From: Paracoccus wurundjeri
Lineage (GTDB): Bacteria; Pseudomonadota; Alphaproteobacteria; Rhodobacterales; Rhodobacteraceae
Direction: 5' to 3'
Assembly (NCBI RefSeq): GCF_030678915.1
Contig: NZ_JAUUTZ010000022.1
Coordinates: forward strand, 1-64,000
DNA length: 64,000 nt
Under the pieces are notes generated by a model. That model was not told the origin of the DNA, searched no databases, and saw nothing but the letters and a program-made list of their open reading frames with translations. Positions 41,688 to 49,805 of the stretch are shown here, piece by piece. The translations under genes were made by a program, and so were the position numbers. Positions within the stretch are counted from its first letter, which is position 1, and the number at the start of each line of letters is the position of its first letter.

Positions 41688-42468
41688 GCCCCACCTCCCG
41701 CAGAAAACCGGACAGAATTCCGGCATAGGCTTCGGGTGCCTCGACACAGGGCAGATGTCCGACGCCCCGCATCACCTCGACCCGTGCGCCCTTGATCAGT
41801 TCCGCAGTGTCCTGCATCACCGAAACCGGGGTCGCACCGTCAAGCTCTGCCGCGATCAGGCGGAGGGGCAGTTTCAAACCCGGCACAGCACTCCGCAAAT
41901 CCGCCGCCGCGATAGCCTCGCAGCAGGCGATATATCCGTCCACTGGCTGCCGTTCCAGCATCCTTTGCCAGGGATCCGCCGCGCCCGAGGCCCGGAACGC
42001 GGGCGAGAACCACCGTTCCATCGTGGCCGGGCCGATAGACGCAAGCCCATGCCTTCGGATCGTCACGACACGTCCATGCCATATCCCGGCATCGCCGATC
42101 TTCGCCGCGCTGTTTGAAATCACCAATCCGCGAAGCAGCCCGTCATGTCGCAGGGCGACGGATTGCCCGATCAGCCCGCCGATGGACAGGCCGACAAAGA
42201 CGACATCCCGCAGCCCCAGATGCCGGATCAGCCCTGCCGCATCATCGGCAAGCTGCTCGATCATATAGGGACCGGGCGTTTCCTCGGACAGACCATGGCC
42301 GCGCTTGTCATAGCGGATCAGCCGCAAACCCTCTGGAAGATGCGACAAAAGCGCGTCCCACAGCCGCAAATCCGTTCCCAGTGAATTGGCGAATATCACC
42401 GCCGGACCGTCCGCAGGCCCCTGATCCGCGTAATGGAGATTCGCGCCGTTAACGGTTGCCGTATGCAT
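41680..42468 (-). CDS. pcaD: 3-oxoadipate enol-lactonase
   Basis: A 262-residue alpha/beta hydrolase. The nucleophile S95 lies in VGLSIGGLIGQ, the oxyanion region is FANSLGTDLRLWD, YDKRGHGLSE follows, and the catalytic His lies in GVGHLPCVEAP near the C-terminus. It opens 3-oxoadipate enol-lactone to 3-oxoadipate. The ATG overlaps the pobA stop; a TTG one codon earlier is less likely. In many bacteria pcaD and pcaC are fused, but here they are separate, overlapping genes. Confidence 0.93.
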   Translation of the reverse strand: MHTATVNGANLHYADQGPADGPAVIFANSLGTDLRLWDALLSHLPEGLRLIRYDKRGHGLSEETPGPYMIEQLADDAAGLIRHLGLRDVVFVGLSIGGLIGQSVALRHDGLLRGLVISNSAAKIGDAGIWHGRVVTIRRHGLASIGPATMERWFSPAFRASGAADPWQRMLERQPVDGYIACCEAIAAADLRSAVPGLKLPLRLIAAELDGATPVSVMQDTAELIKGARVEVMRGVGHLPCVEAPEAYAGILSGFLREVGHV

Positions 42469-43637
42469 CAATATGGTAACCCCACATAGTTTTCCGCAAA
42501 TGCCCGTTGCTGCGCCTGATTGTCACGCAGGAAAGCCAGATCGGCCTGCTGCATCTTCAGGTCGAACCGACTTTGATCCGGATAGCGGTGCAGCAACCCG
42601 CTGAACCACCAACTGAAGCGTTCCGCCTTCCAGACCCGTGCAAGCGCCCGCTCGGAATAGCGGTCGATGCCTTCACTATCGGCCTCTTCGTAATATTGAC
42701 GCAAGCCGTTATACAGGTAATGCACATCGCTTGCCGCCGTGTTCAGGCCCTTTGCCCCCGTCGGCGGCACGATATGGGCCGCGTCACCGCACAGGAACAG
42801 CCGCCCCCAGCGCATCGGCTCGGTCACGAATGACCGCAGGGGCGCGATGGATTTCTCGATCGTGGGACCGGTCACCAGCCGCTCGGCCACCTCGCGGGGC
42901 AACCGGCGCTTCAGTTCCTGCCAGAAGGCCGCATCGGTCCAGTCTTCGGGATGATCCGACAGGGCGCATTGAACGTAATAGCGCGACAGATTCCGGTTGC
43001 GCATCGAACATAGCGCAAAGCCGCGTTCCGAATTCGCATAGATCAACTCGTCATCCACCGGCGGCGTATGCGACAATACGCCAAGCCAGCCGAACGGATA
43101 GGTCTTTTCATATTCGCGGCGGATCGTCAGCGGGATGGATTGGCGGCTGACCCCGTGAGATCCGTCGCAACCGGCGATGAAGTCGCAATCTATCCGCTTT
43201 TGCTGACCGTTCTGCTCGAATGTGACATGAGGCCGGTCACTTTCGGCGTCATGGATAAGAACGTGATCGACCTCGAATTCCGTCTGTGCGCCCACAGCTT
43301 CGCGGGCATCGTAAAGATCGCGCGTGACCTCGGTCTGGCCATAAACGATGACCGGAGTTCCGGTAAGCGCCTTGAAATCGATATGGAACATCTCGCCACC
43401 CACGGCAATCCGGGTGCCGGCATGCACGAAACCGTCGCGATGCAGACGTTCGGCCACGCCCGCCTCTTCCATGAGATTGACCAGCCCCGTTTCCAGAACC
43501 CCGGCGCGAATCCGGCCCAGCACATATTCACGGGTCTTGCGCTCCAGCACGACGGCCCCGACGCCCCGGCGATGCAGCAACTGCCCCAGCAGCAAACCCG
43601 AAGGCCCGCCTCCGATAATGACGACCTGTGTGCGCAT
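42468..43637 (-). CDS. pobA: 4-hydroxybenzoate 3-monooxygenase
   Basis: A 389-residue flavoprotein hydroxylase. The FAD motif is VVIIGGGPSGLLLGQLLHRRG, then GRIRAGVLETG (substrate loop), FIAGCDGSHGVSR, and LFLCGDAAHIVPPTGAKGLNTAASDV. The length and motifs equal those of PobA of Pseudomonas and Acinetobacter. It makes protocatechuate from 4-hydroxybenzoate using NAD(P)H and O2. It is the first gene of the pca operon and faces pcaQ across a 76-bp gap; no pobR is present. Confidence 0.95.
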   Translation of the reverse strand: MRTQVVIIGGGPSGLLLGQLLHRRGVGAVVLERKTREYVLGRIRAGVLETGLVNLMEEAGVAERLHRDGFVHAGTRIAVGGEMFHIDFKALTGTPVIVYGQTEVTRDLYDAREAVGAQTEFEVDHVLIHDAESDRPHVTFEQNGQQKRIDCDFIAGCDGSHGVSRQSIPLTIRREYEKTYPFGWLGVLSHTPPVDDELIYANSERGFALCSMRNRNLSRYYVQCALSDHPEDWTDAAFWQELKRRLPREVAERLVTGPTIEKSIAPLRSFVTEPMRWGRLFLCGDAAHIVPPTGAKGLNTAASDVHYLYNGLRQYYEEADSEGIDRYSERALARVWKAERFSWWFSGLLHRYPDQSRFDLKMQQADLAFLRDNQAQQRAFAENYVGLPY

Positions 43638-43657
43638 GGTCCCTCCACATCCGGAAA

Positions 43658-43670
43658 TTCACATATTGAA
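43658..43670. promoter_or_regulatory. LysR-type box 1 in the pobA-pcaQ gap
   Basis: TTCACATATTGAA is a 13-bp T-N11-A element with TTCA/TGAA arms, 21 bp from the pobA start codon. T-N11-A dyads are the classical binding motif of LysR regulators such as PcaQ. It differs from the ATAACC-N4-GGTTAA site described for rhizobial PcaQ. Confidence 0.5.
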
Positions 43671-43699
43671 AATGCAAAGTAAAATGAGTTCTATAAGTA

Positions 43700-43712
43700 T
43701 TTGATTATCAAA
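43700..43712. promoter_or_regulatory. LysR-type box 2 at the pcaQ start
   Basis: TTTGATTATCAAA is a perfect 6-1-6 palindrome and also a T-N11-A element, ending one base before the pcaQ ATG. It lies exactly 42 bp (about four helical turns) from box 1. That is the phasing expected for a LysR tetramer touching two sites, with autorepression of pcaQ likely. Confidence 0.5.
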
Positions 43713-43713
43713 A

Positions 43714-44670
43714 ATGGCAATTATGGATCGTCGCATCAAAATCCGCCACCTGCAGGCCCTGACCGAGATCGTGCGCCAGGGCAGCATGAAACGCGCCGCA
43801 CAGCGCCTGCTTCTGACCCAACCGGCGATCTCGCGCACACTGTCAGAGCTGGAAGAAATCGTCGGGGTCCGGCTTCTGACCCGCAGCCGCGCGGGAATAT
43901 CGCTGACGGCAAAGGGCGAATATCTTCATGGATTGGCCCTGAACAGTCTTTCGACCTTGGAACAGGGGCTTGCCGGGATCAAGGAGGCCGGGCGCGAAGG
44001 TGCCGCGTCATTGCAGATCGGCGCCCTGCCATCGGTCGCGGCAAGGCTGATGCCCGAAACGGTCGCGCAGCTTTCCGAGACCGCGCCCGAGCTGCGCCTG
44101 ACCATCGCCGACGGCTCGCATGAACATCTGACAAGATTGCTGCGGGCAGGGGATCTGGATGTCGTCATCGGGCGGCTTGGCGCGCCCGAGACGATGCAGG
44201 GCCTTAGCTTCACGCAATTATATCTGGAAGAGGTCGCCATCGTGACCCGGCCCCGCCATCCGATCCAAAACGATCCGGATCTGCGCAGGCTCGCGGAATG
44301 GCCGGTGATCTTCCCGCCGCCCTGGGCCGCAATCCGGCCATTCGTCGAGCGATACCTGATCGCTGCGGGCATTCCGATCCCGTCGCGGCGCATCGAAACC
44401 GTCTCGGGCGCATTCGGCCGCTCTTATGTGCAGGACAGCGACGCGATCTGGTTCATTTCGGCAGGCGTGGTCGCACGCGAGATCGCGCAGGGCCGATTGG
44501 CGCGGCTTCCCGTGGCAACCGAACTGACCGCCGGGCCGGTCGGCGTCATGACACGGGCGGACCATGTCGAAAACGCCGGTTCCGCGCTGTTCCGCCAGGC
44601 AGTTCATCGCGCCGTCGACAAGCTGGGGCTGACCGGCAAAGCGGATAGCCACCATACCGAACCGAGCTGA
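43714..44670 (+). CDS. pcaQ: LysR family regulator of protocatechuate genes, PcaQ
   Basis: A 318-residue LTTR. The N-terminal helix-turn-helix lies in IRHLQALTEIVRQGSMKRAAQRLLLTQPAISRTLSELEEIVGVRLLTRSRAGISLTAKGE, and the effector-binding half follows with LQIGALPSVAARLMPETV. This N-terminal sequence is typical of PcaQ, which activates pca genes with carboxymuconate-type coinducers. It is divergent from pobA. The start could be the second Met at 43723; the first is chosen because box 2 ends right before it. Confidence 0.88.
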   Translation: MAIMDRRIKIRHLQALTEIVRQGSMKRAAQRLLLTQPAISRTLSELEEIVGVRLLTRSRAGISLTAKGEYLHGLALNSLSTLEQGLAGIKEAGREGAASLQIGALPSVAARLMPETVAQLSETAPELRLTIADGSHEHLTRLLRAGDLDVVIGRLGAPETMQGLSFTQLYLEEVAIVTRPRHPIQNDPDLRRLAEWPVIFPPPWAAIRPFVERYLIAAGIPIPSRRIETVSGAFGRSYVQDSDAIWFISAGVVAREIAQGRLARLPVATELTAGPVGVMTRADHVENAGSALFRQAVHRAVDKLGLTGKADSHHTEPS

Positions 44671-44698
44671 GACATCGCATCCTTGCCCGCGGATCGTT

Positions 44699-44710
44699 AC
44701 AACCGGTTGT
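44699..44710. promoter_or_regulatory. Palindrome upstream of the alpha-hydroxy-acid dehydrogenase
   Basis: ACAACCGGTTGT is a perfect 12-bp palindrome 82 bp before the start codon. GntR-type regulators of lactate and related acids bind dyads of this sort, but no such regulator is adjacent, so this is only a candidate operator. Confidence 0.35.
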
Positions 44711-44792
44711 CATCCCTGCCGCTTTCGTATTGCTTGGCGACAGACATGGCGCGTGGCGCCCACAAACGGTTTCGAATGAAAGCGGAATTGAA

Positions 44793-46019
44793 ATGACGAA
44801 CTCTGTCGCCATCGTGAAACGCAAGAAATCCACGGTCGCCCCACGCCTGCGCAAGATATTTTCACTGGACGATTTCGAGACGCGCGCGAAGCGGCTTCTT
44901 CCCCGTGCGATCTTCGGCTATGTCAGCGGCGGCACCGAAACCGATTCCAGCCTGCGCGCCAACCGCGAGGCCTATCAGTCCATCGGCTTCCGGCCCCGTA
45001 TCCTGCGTGACGTTTCAGGCCGCAGTCTGCAAACCGAATTTCTGGGGAACTCCTATTCCGTTCCCTTTGGCATCGCGCCGATGGGCTTCAGTGCGGTTGC
45101 CGCATTCGATGGCGATGTCGTGCTGGCCCAGGGCGCCGCCGCCGCCGGAAGTTTCGCGATCTGTTCAGCGGCCTCTCTGACACCGCTTGAACGCGTCGCC
45201 AAAGATGCGGGCAGCACGTGGTTTCAGGCCTATATCCCGGGCGACAAGGACAGGATCGCGGGCCTGCTGCAACGTGTCGAGGCCGCGGGCTTTCGACATC
45301 TTGTCGTTACCGGTGACGTACCCGTCGCAAGCAACCGCGAGAATAACGCCAGAAACGGCTTCGACGCGCCGTTCCGGATCACCCCGCAACTGGTCTGGCA
45401 GGGCGTGACGCATCCTCGCTGGTCCCTCGGCACGCTGGGCAGGGAAATCGCCACGCGCGGCATGCCGCATTTCGAGAATATGGAAGCCGTTCAGGGACCA
45501 CCGCTGTTTTCTCGGGACCTCGTTCGCTCGACCATCGCCCGCGACAAGCTGAGCTGGGATGATATCGCCTTCATCCGCGACCGGTGGAAGGGGAAATTGC
45601 TGGTCAAGGGAATCATCCATCCCGATGACGCAGAGCTGGCCGCCCGGCACGGCTGCGACGCGATCATTCTTTCGAACCACGGCGGAAGGCAGTTGGATGG
45701 CACCATCTCACCGCTGCGCTTCCTGCCCGAATTCCGCAAGGCGGTCCCGGATATGAGCATCATATTCGACGGCGGCATCCGGCGCGGAACGGATGTGCTC
45801 AAGGCGCTTGTTCTGGGGGCGGATTTCGTTCTTGTGGGGCGGCCATTCCTCTATGCCGCCGCCACTTACGGGCTGGCGGGGGTCGGTCACGCCATGACCC
45901 TTCTGTCCGAAGAGATCGACCGCGACATGGCCCTGCTGGGTGTCAGATCGATCCGGGAATTGCGGGAACTGGGTCTGGATTGCCTGCATCCCGCACCAGC
46001 CACCTGCATATCTGCCTGA
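44793..46019 (+). CDS. lldD: FMN-dependent alpha-hydroxy-acid dehydrogenase, LldD family
   Basis: A 408-residue glycolate oxidase/L-lactate/mandelate dehydrogenase family protein. FMN and substrate motifs are PFGIAPMGFSAVA, WFQAYIPGDKDR, HLVVTGDVPVASNRENNARNGF and LLVKGIIHPDDA. The catalytic histidine lies in LSNHGGRQLDG, and DGGIRRGTDVLKALVLGADFVLVGRPFLY is the phosphate-binding end. No membrane loop is obvious. L-lactate is the default substrate, but beside an aromatic-acid locus a mandelate-type substrate is also possible. The start was set at MTNSVAIVKRKK; the upstream frame has no family content. Confidence 0.85.
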   Translation: MTNSVAIVKRKKSTVAPRLRKIFSLDDFETRAKRLLPRAIFGYVSGGTETDSSLRANREAYQSIGFRPRILRDVSGRSLQTEFLGNSYSVPFGIAPMGFSAVAAFDGDVVLAQGAAAAGSFAICSAASLTPLERVAKDAGSTWFQAYIPGDKDRIAGLLQRVEAAGFRHLVVTGDVPVASNRENNARNGFDAPFRITPQLVWQGVTHPRWSLGTLGREIATRGMPHFENMEAVQGPPLFSRDLVRSTIARDKLSWDDIAFIRDRWKGKLLVKGIIHPDDAELAARHGCDAIILSNHGGRQLDGTISPLRFLPEFRKAVPDMSIIFDGGIRRGTDVLKALVLGADFVLVGRPFLYAAATYGLAGVGHAMTLLSEEIDRDMALLGVRSIRELRELGLDCLHPAPATCISA

Positions 46020-46065
46020 TCCGATCCTTAGCCTGCCGCGCCTGCCCGGGCTCGCTTCCTCCCCC

Positions 46066-46112
46066 TTCTTCTTTGTCCAAATACCTCGGGGGTCCGGGGG
46101 GCAGCGCCCCCG
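46066..46112 (+). repeat. Dispersed intergenic repeat, copy 3
   Basis: TTCTTCTTTGTCCAAATACC is followed by TCGGGGG and a hairpin CCGGGGG...CCCCCGG with loop region GCAGCG. This is the cleanest of the copies and lies between the convergent lldD and bcr genes, where it could also work as a terminator. Confidence 0.68.
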
Positions 46113-46167
46113 GTCATCGCGGGACGCAAATAACCGGCGTTTCCGGTGCAGCGTGATCCGCTTCAGG

Positions 46168-47388
46168 TTAATCGGTCAGGTACCGCATCATGAACCAGGC
46201 CAGCCCCGAACAGATCAGCGTGGCACAGATCACCGGCACCGCGGTGCCATTGTAAAGCAGTCCGACCGGGGCCGCGATCAACGTCGCCAATACCGTCGAG
46301 ATCGCCGCCACCAGCGAGGCGGCAGTACCGGCGATATGACCCATGGTTTGCAGCGCGAGCGCGTTGAGATTGCCGAATGTCACGCCCGCCATGAAGAACA
46401 CGCTGACTGCCCAGATGAAAAAGGCTGGAAATTCAAGCCATTCCGGAAGAACCCCGGTCAGGGTCAGCAGCAGCATGACAGAAGAGACGCATGTCTGCAT
46501 GATATAGGCCCATCTGGCGATCCGGCGCATGCCAAAGCGCAGCACGAAGATCGCGTTCAGCACCGTGCCCGACCCGGAAAGCAGCGCCATGCCCGCGAAC
46601 CAATAGGGAAAATTCGCGCCCTTGCCATATGCTTCGCCGAAAAGCTGCTGGGCCGAACTGAGCAGCGCGAACATCTGGCCGAAACCCAGCGTCAGGATCA
46701 GGGTGCACATCATCACGTGACGGTTGGACAGAACTTCGCGGGCGGCCTCTTTCAGCGGGGCGACCTGCAGCGGGCGGCGGCGCGCGGGCGCCAGGGTTTC
46801 CGCCTGACGCAAGTTCAGCCATGTCGCTCCGATCAGGGCGAATGCGAGGAAACCGATAAAGACCCCATGCCAGCCGGCAAGCCGGATCATGCCTGCCCCG
46901 ATCGCGGGGGCAAGCGCCGGCACAATGATGAAGACCATCATCACGATGCTGGTAATCCGGGCCATGGCGCGGCCTTCATACAAATCCCGGACCAGTGCCA
47001 GCCCAACGATCCGCGGCCCTGCCGCCCCCAGCCCTTGAATGAAGCGCGCGACCAGAAGGAACTCGATGGAATTCGCGAAAAGTGCGGCGAAAGCCGCGCA
47101 TGAATAGATGATGAAGCCGATCGTGATCGCCCGCTTGCGGCCTATGGCATCCGAAATCGGCCCGGCAAACAGCGTACCGATTCCCATGCCCGCGACGAAG
47201 ACCGTCAGGATAAGCTGTGCCCGGTTGACGTTATCCGGCGTAAGCGCCGCCGCGATCTCGGGAAGGGCGGGCAACATCGCGTCGATGGAAAATGCGATTG
47301 TCGCAAAAAGAAAGGCCAGCATCGCGATGAATTCGGGCATCGGCAGCCGCCGAACCGGCGAATGCTGGAAATTGGCAGATTGGTGCAT
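46168..47388 (-). CDS. Bcr/CflA-type MFS multidrug exporter
   Basis: A 406-residue, 12-helix DHA1 exporter. The family start IAMLAFLFATIAFSIDAMLPALPEIAAAL is followed by GTLFAGPISDAIGRKRAITIGFIIY (motif A between TM2 and TM3), and ARFIQGLGAAGPRIVGLALVRDLYEGRAMAR holds motifs B and C. The start MHQSANFQHS (47388) gives a short tail; MPEFIAML is an alternative. It lies downstream of the MocR gene on the same strand, with a palindrome in between. Confidence 0.85.
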   Translation of the reverse strand: MHQSANFQHSPVRRLPMPEFIAMLAFLFATIAFSIDAMLPALPEIAAALTPDNVNRAQLILTVFVAGMGIGTLFAGPISDAIGRKRAITIGFIIYSCAAFAALFANSIEFLLVARFIQGLGAAGPRIVGLALVRDLYEGRAMARITSIVMMVFIIVPALAPAIGAGMIRLAGWHGVFIGFLAFALIGATWLNLRQAETLAPARRRPLQVAPLKEAAREVLSNRHVMMCTLILTLGFGQMFALLSSAQQLFGEAYGKGANFPYWFAGMALLSGSGTVLNAIFVLRFGMRRIARWAYIMQTCVSSVMLLLTLTGVLPEWLEFPAFFIWAVSVFFMAGVTFGNLNALALQTMGHIAGTAASLVAAISTVLATLIAAPVGLLYNGTAVPVICATLICSGLAWFMMRYLTD

Positions 47389-47428
47389 TGGAAATACCCT
47401 TGACTTGGAACTGGGCCATAACGCCAAA

Positions 47429-47443
47429 TTGCACACTGTGCAA
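47429..47443. promoter_or_regulatory. Palindromic operator upstream of the Bcr/CflA exporter
   Basis: TTGCACACTGTGCAA is a perfect 7-1-7 palindrome 41 bp before the exporter start. It lies inside a larger dyad with GGCCA at 47414-47418 and TGGCC at 47448-47452. The regulator is unknown; the site is of the size bound by TetR, GntR or MarR dimers. Confidence 0.5.
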
Positions 47444-47545
47444 GATGTGGCCAATTATCCCCTGCACGCCGATCCCCAATCCCGCCCTGAATCATTCCGA
47501 ATGTGACATGAAACATTGGCACTCCGGCAATATCCCCACGGAACA

Positions 47546-48985
47546 TCAGGAACCGCAGGCCCGCCGCGCAGCGCCCGTCTCCCGGTTCAGAATCTCGCGG
47601 AATCTGGCGATTCGGTCGGGCGTGGCATTGGCAAAACCCACGATGAACCCGGTTTGCCCCGTGGATGAACAGGGCGAAAGCGGTGCGGGATGGAAGCCCC
47701 CGGCGGCCAGAGCGGCAAGGATCGCCGCCTCGTCCCGCTTTTCGTGAAATTGCAGGGCAAGCTGCACACCCCCATCGGGCGGGCGGATCGTCAGGCCAGG
47801 GATCGAGCAAAGCGCCTCGGCCAACGCATGTCCGCGTTCTTCATAGGCCCTGGAAATGCGGCGCAGATGCGCGCGATACCTGCCCGTTCTCATCAGATCG
47901 GCCAATGCCGCCTGCGCGTGGATATTGGCCAATATGCCCAGATTGCGCTGCGCCATACGCGCAGGCTCGACCAGCCAGTCGGGCAGCAGCAGCCAGGCGA
48001 TACGCAAGGCAGGCATCAGTACTTTCGCAGCCGAACCGAGATAGGCGACCTCCCCCGAGCCATAACCCGCCAAGGCTGCGATCTCACGGCCGCGCCAATG
48101 AAACTCGCTATCGTAATCATCCTCGATGATCAGGGTATTGTGCCGCCGGGCCCGTTCGAGCAGGGTCATCCGGCGCTGCAGGGACATCCTGATTCCAAGC
48201 GGATACTGGTTGGAAGGCGTGACGTAAACGATCCGCGCGGCGTCCGGGATCAGTTCGGCGCATATGCCCTCGTCATCAACCGGCACCGGAGCGATCGCCA
48301 GCCCGGCGCCTGAAAACGCAGCCCTCGCCCCCAGATAACCCGGATCCTCCATCGCCGCGATATCGCCCGGATCGGCCATTACCTGCGCAAGCATCGCAAG
48401 CGATGCCTGCGTGCCGCATGTGACCAGTATCCGCTCGGGATCGGCGCGCAAGCCGCGATCCGCAGTCAGCCGCTCGGCCAGAATCTGACGCAATTCGGGC
48501 AGACCGTAATGCATGTCATATCCTGACATCCCGCCCTGCAACCGCCGTGAAACGCGCCGTAACGCCGTCGCCCATTCCGAGCGCGGAAACAGGGCTTCGT
48601 CCGGTATCCCCGGCGACATGACCCCTTTTTTCCGGCTGTCCCCGGATCTGCGCAAATCCGTTGACAGCCTGCCGCCCCGATCGGACAGGGGCAGTCTGGT
48701 GGTCATTTTCGGCCGGCGGGGATTGGCGGGTGCGACGACCGCCGGGGCAGCGCCGGGTCGCACCGTCAGGACCCCTTCGGCCCGTAACAGATCATAGGCC
48801 GTGTTGATGGTGGTGCGCGAAACCTGCAACACCTCTGCCGCTGCCCGGCTGGAGGGCAGCTTCGCGCCATGGATCAGTTTGCCCTCACGGATTGCAGCCA
48901 GCAGATCCCGGCGGATTTGCAGTGGCAGCGGCTCGGCTTCCCCGGAATCGGGGCGGGTCAGGGTGGTGAGCAAAACTGGTTTCAT
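47546..48985 (-). CDS. MocR/PdxR-type regulator (GntR winged helix fused to aminotransferase domain)
   Basis: A 479-residue protein. The N-terminal GntR helix-turn-helix is LPLQIRRDLLAAIREGKLIHGAKLPSSRAAAEVLQVSRTTINTAYDLLRAEGVL. After a basic linker comes a fold-type I PLP domain with MHYGLPELRQILAERL, YVTPSNQYPLG, IIEDDYDSEF, and the PLP lysine in YLGSAAKVLMPALRIAWLL. The order and spacing are those of MocR/PdxR regulators. It is divergent from a pyridoxamine-oxidase-like gene across a clear operator, pointing to vitamin B6-linked control. Confidence 0.9.
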   Translation of the reverse strand: MKPVLLTTLTRPDSGEAEPLPLQIRRDLLAAIREGKLIHGAKLPSSRAAAEVLQVSRTTINTAYDLLRAEGVLTVRPGAAPAVVAPANPRRPKMTTRLPLSDRGGRLSTDLRRSGDSRKKGVMSPGIPDEALFPRSEWATALRRVSRRLQGGMSGYDMHYGLPELRQILAERLTADRGLRADPERILVTCGTQASLAMLAQVMADPGDIAAMEDPGYLGARAAFSGAGLAIAPVPVDDEGICAELIPDAARIVYVTPSNQYPLGIRMSLQRRMTLLERARRHNTLIIEDDYDSEFHWRGREIAALAGYGSGEVAYLGSAAKVLMPALRIAWLLLPDWLVEPARMAQRNLGILANIHAQAALADLMRTGRYRAHLRRISRAYEERGHALAEALCSIPGLTIRPPDGGVQLALQFHEKRDEAAILAALAAGGFHPAPLSPCSSTGQTGFIVGFANATPDRIARFREILNRETGAARRACGS

Positions 48986-49022
48986 AGATTTCAATAAAAC
49001 TGGATATTTTGTAAATCCAGTT
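48972..49022. promoter_or_regulatory. Three-half-site operator for the MocR regulator
   Basis: AAAACTGG occurs as a direct repeat at 48972-48979 and 48996-49003, 24 bp apart. The second copy extends to AACTGGAT, which is inverted as ATCCAGTT at 49015-49022. The array covers the MocR start codon region and lies 40 bp before the PPOX-like gene. Mixed direct and inverted half-sites are typical of MocR proteins. Confidence 0.65.
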
Positions 49023-49061
49023 AATCCTGCATATGCAAGGCGAGTCAAGAAAGGAAAGACC

Positions 49062-49697
49062 ATGCAGCCCAGTTACGCCAAAGCCAGGCAGGCAAAACGC
49101 GCAAGCTATGATGAAGAGGTCATACACGCGATTCTGGACAAAGCTCTTGTCGGCCATGTCGGATTCATTGCCGACGGGCGTCCGATGGTCATTCCAATGG
49201 CATATGCGCGGATCGGCAATATCCTGTATCTGCACGGCGCATCGAAAACCCGGATCGCCCGGCTGGAATCCGTTCCTGTTTGTCTTGAAGTGACCGAGTT
49301 AACGGGGATCGTGGCCGCCCGTTCGGGGTTCCACCATTCGGTCAATTACCGCAGCGCGGTCATTCACGGCGCGGCGCGGCATGTAACGGATGACGAGATG
49401 GACAAGGCGCTTGACGCCGTTCTGGACCATCTGCTGCCGGGGCGCAGCCTTGAGGTCCGCCCCATGTCGAAACAGGAGCGCAAGGCAACCGGCGTCATCG
49501 CGCTTGATATCGAATATGCCAGCGCAAAGATCCGCACCGGTCCCCCGATCGATGACGAGGAAGATCACCAGCTGCCGATCTGGGCCGGGGTGGTCCCTGT
49601 CACGACTTCGCTGGGAACCGGGATCCGCGACGGCTACACGCCCGACGATCTGACCGAATCGAGGTCGATTGCGGCGGCGCGCAGGAAATTCGCGTGA
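49062..49697 (+). CDS. Pyridoxamine 5'-phosphate oxidase family protein, FMN-binding
   Basis: A 211-residue split-barrel flavin-binding protein starting MQPSYAKARQAKRASYDEE. HVGFIADGRPMVIPMAYARIGNILYLHGASKTR is the FMN-binding beta-barrel, followed by VCLEVTELTGIVAARSGFHHSVNYRSAVIHGAAR. It belongs to the nitroreductase-related PPOX branch rather than to classical PdxH. The divergent MocR regulator suggests a link to B6 vitamers or amino-sugar metabolism. The AAGGAAAG ribosome binding site sets the start; the upstream frame runs through the MocR gene. Confidence 0.8.
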   Translation: MQPSYAKARQAKRASYDEEVIHAILDKALVGHVGFIADGRPMVIPMAYARIGNILYLHGASKTRIARLESVPVCLEVTELTGIVAARSGFHHSVNYRSAVIHGAARHVTDDEMDKALDAVLDHLLPGRSLEVRPMSKQERKATGVIALDIEYASAKIRTGPPIDDEEDHQLPIWAGVVPVTTSLGTGIRDGYTPDDLTESRSIAAARRKFA

Positions 49698-49729
49698 GCC
49701 ACCCGTCGGAAAGCCCTCCGACAAGAATA

Positions 49730-49760
49730 CGCCGCCCGGCGGGTGTCACGCAGGGCGGCG
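49730..49760. terminator. Hairpin between convergent PPOX-like and dctP genes
   Basis: CGCCGCCC (49730-49737) pairs exactly with GGGCGGCG (49753-49760) over a 15-nt loop, 33 bp after the PPOX-like stop. No strong T-run follows on either strand, so termination efficiency is uncertain. Confidence 0.45.
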
Positions 49761-49805
49761 CATCCATCTTCCATCCTTCCCAAGTCAGCGGATAATCACC
49801 TTTGG

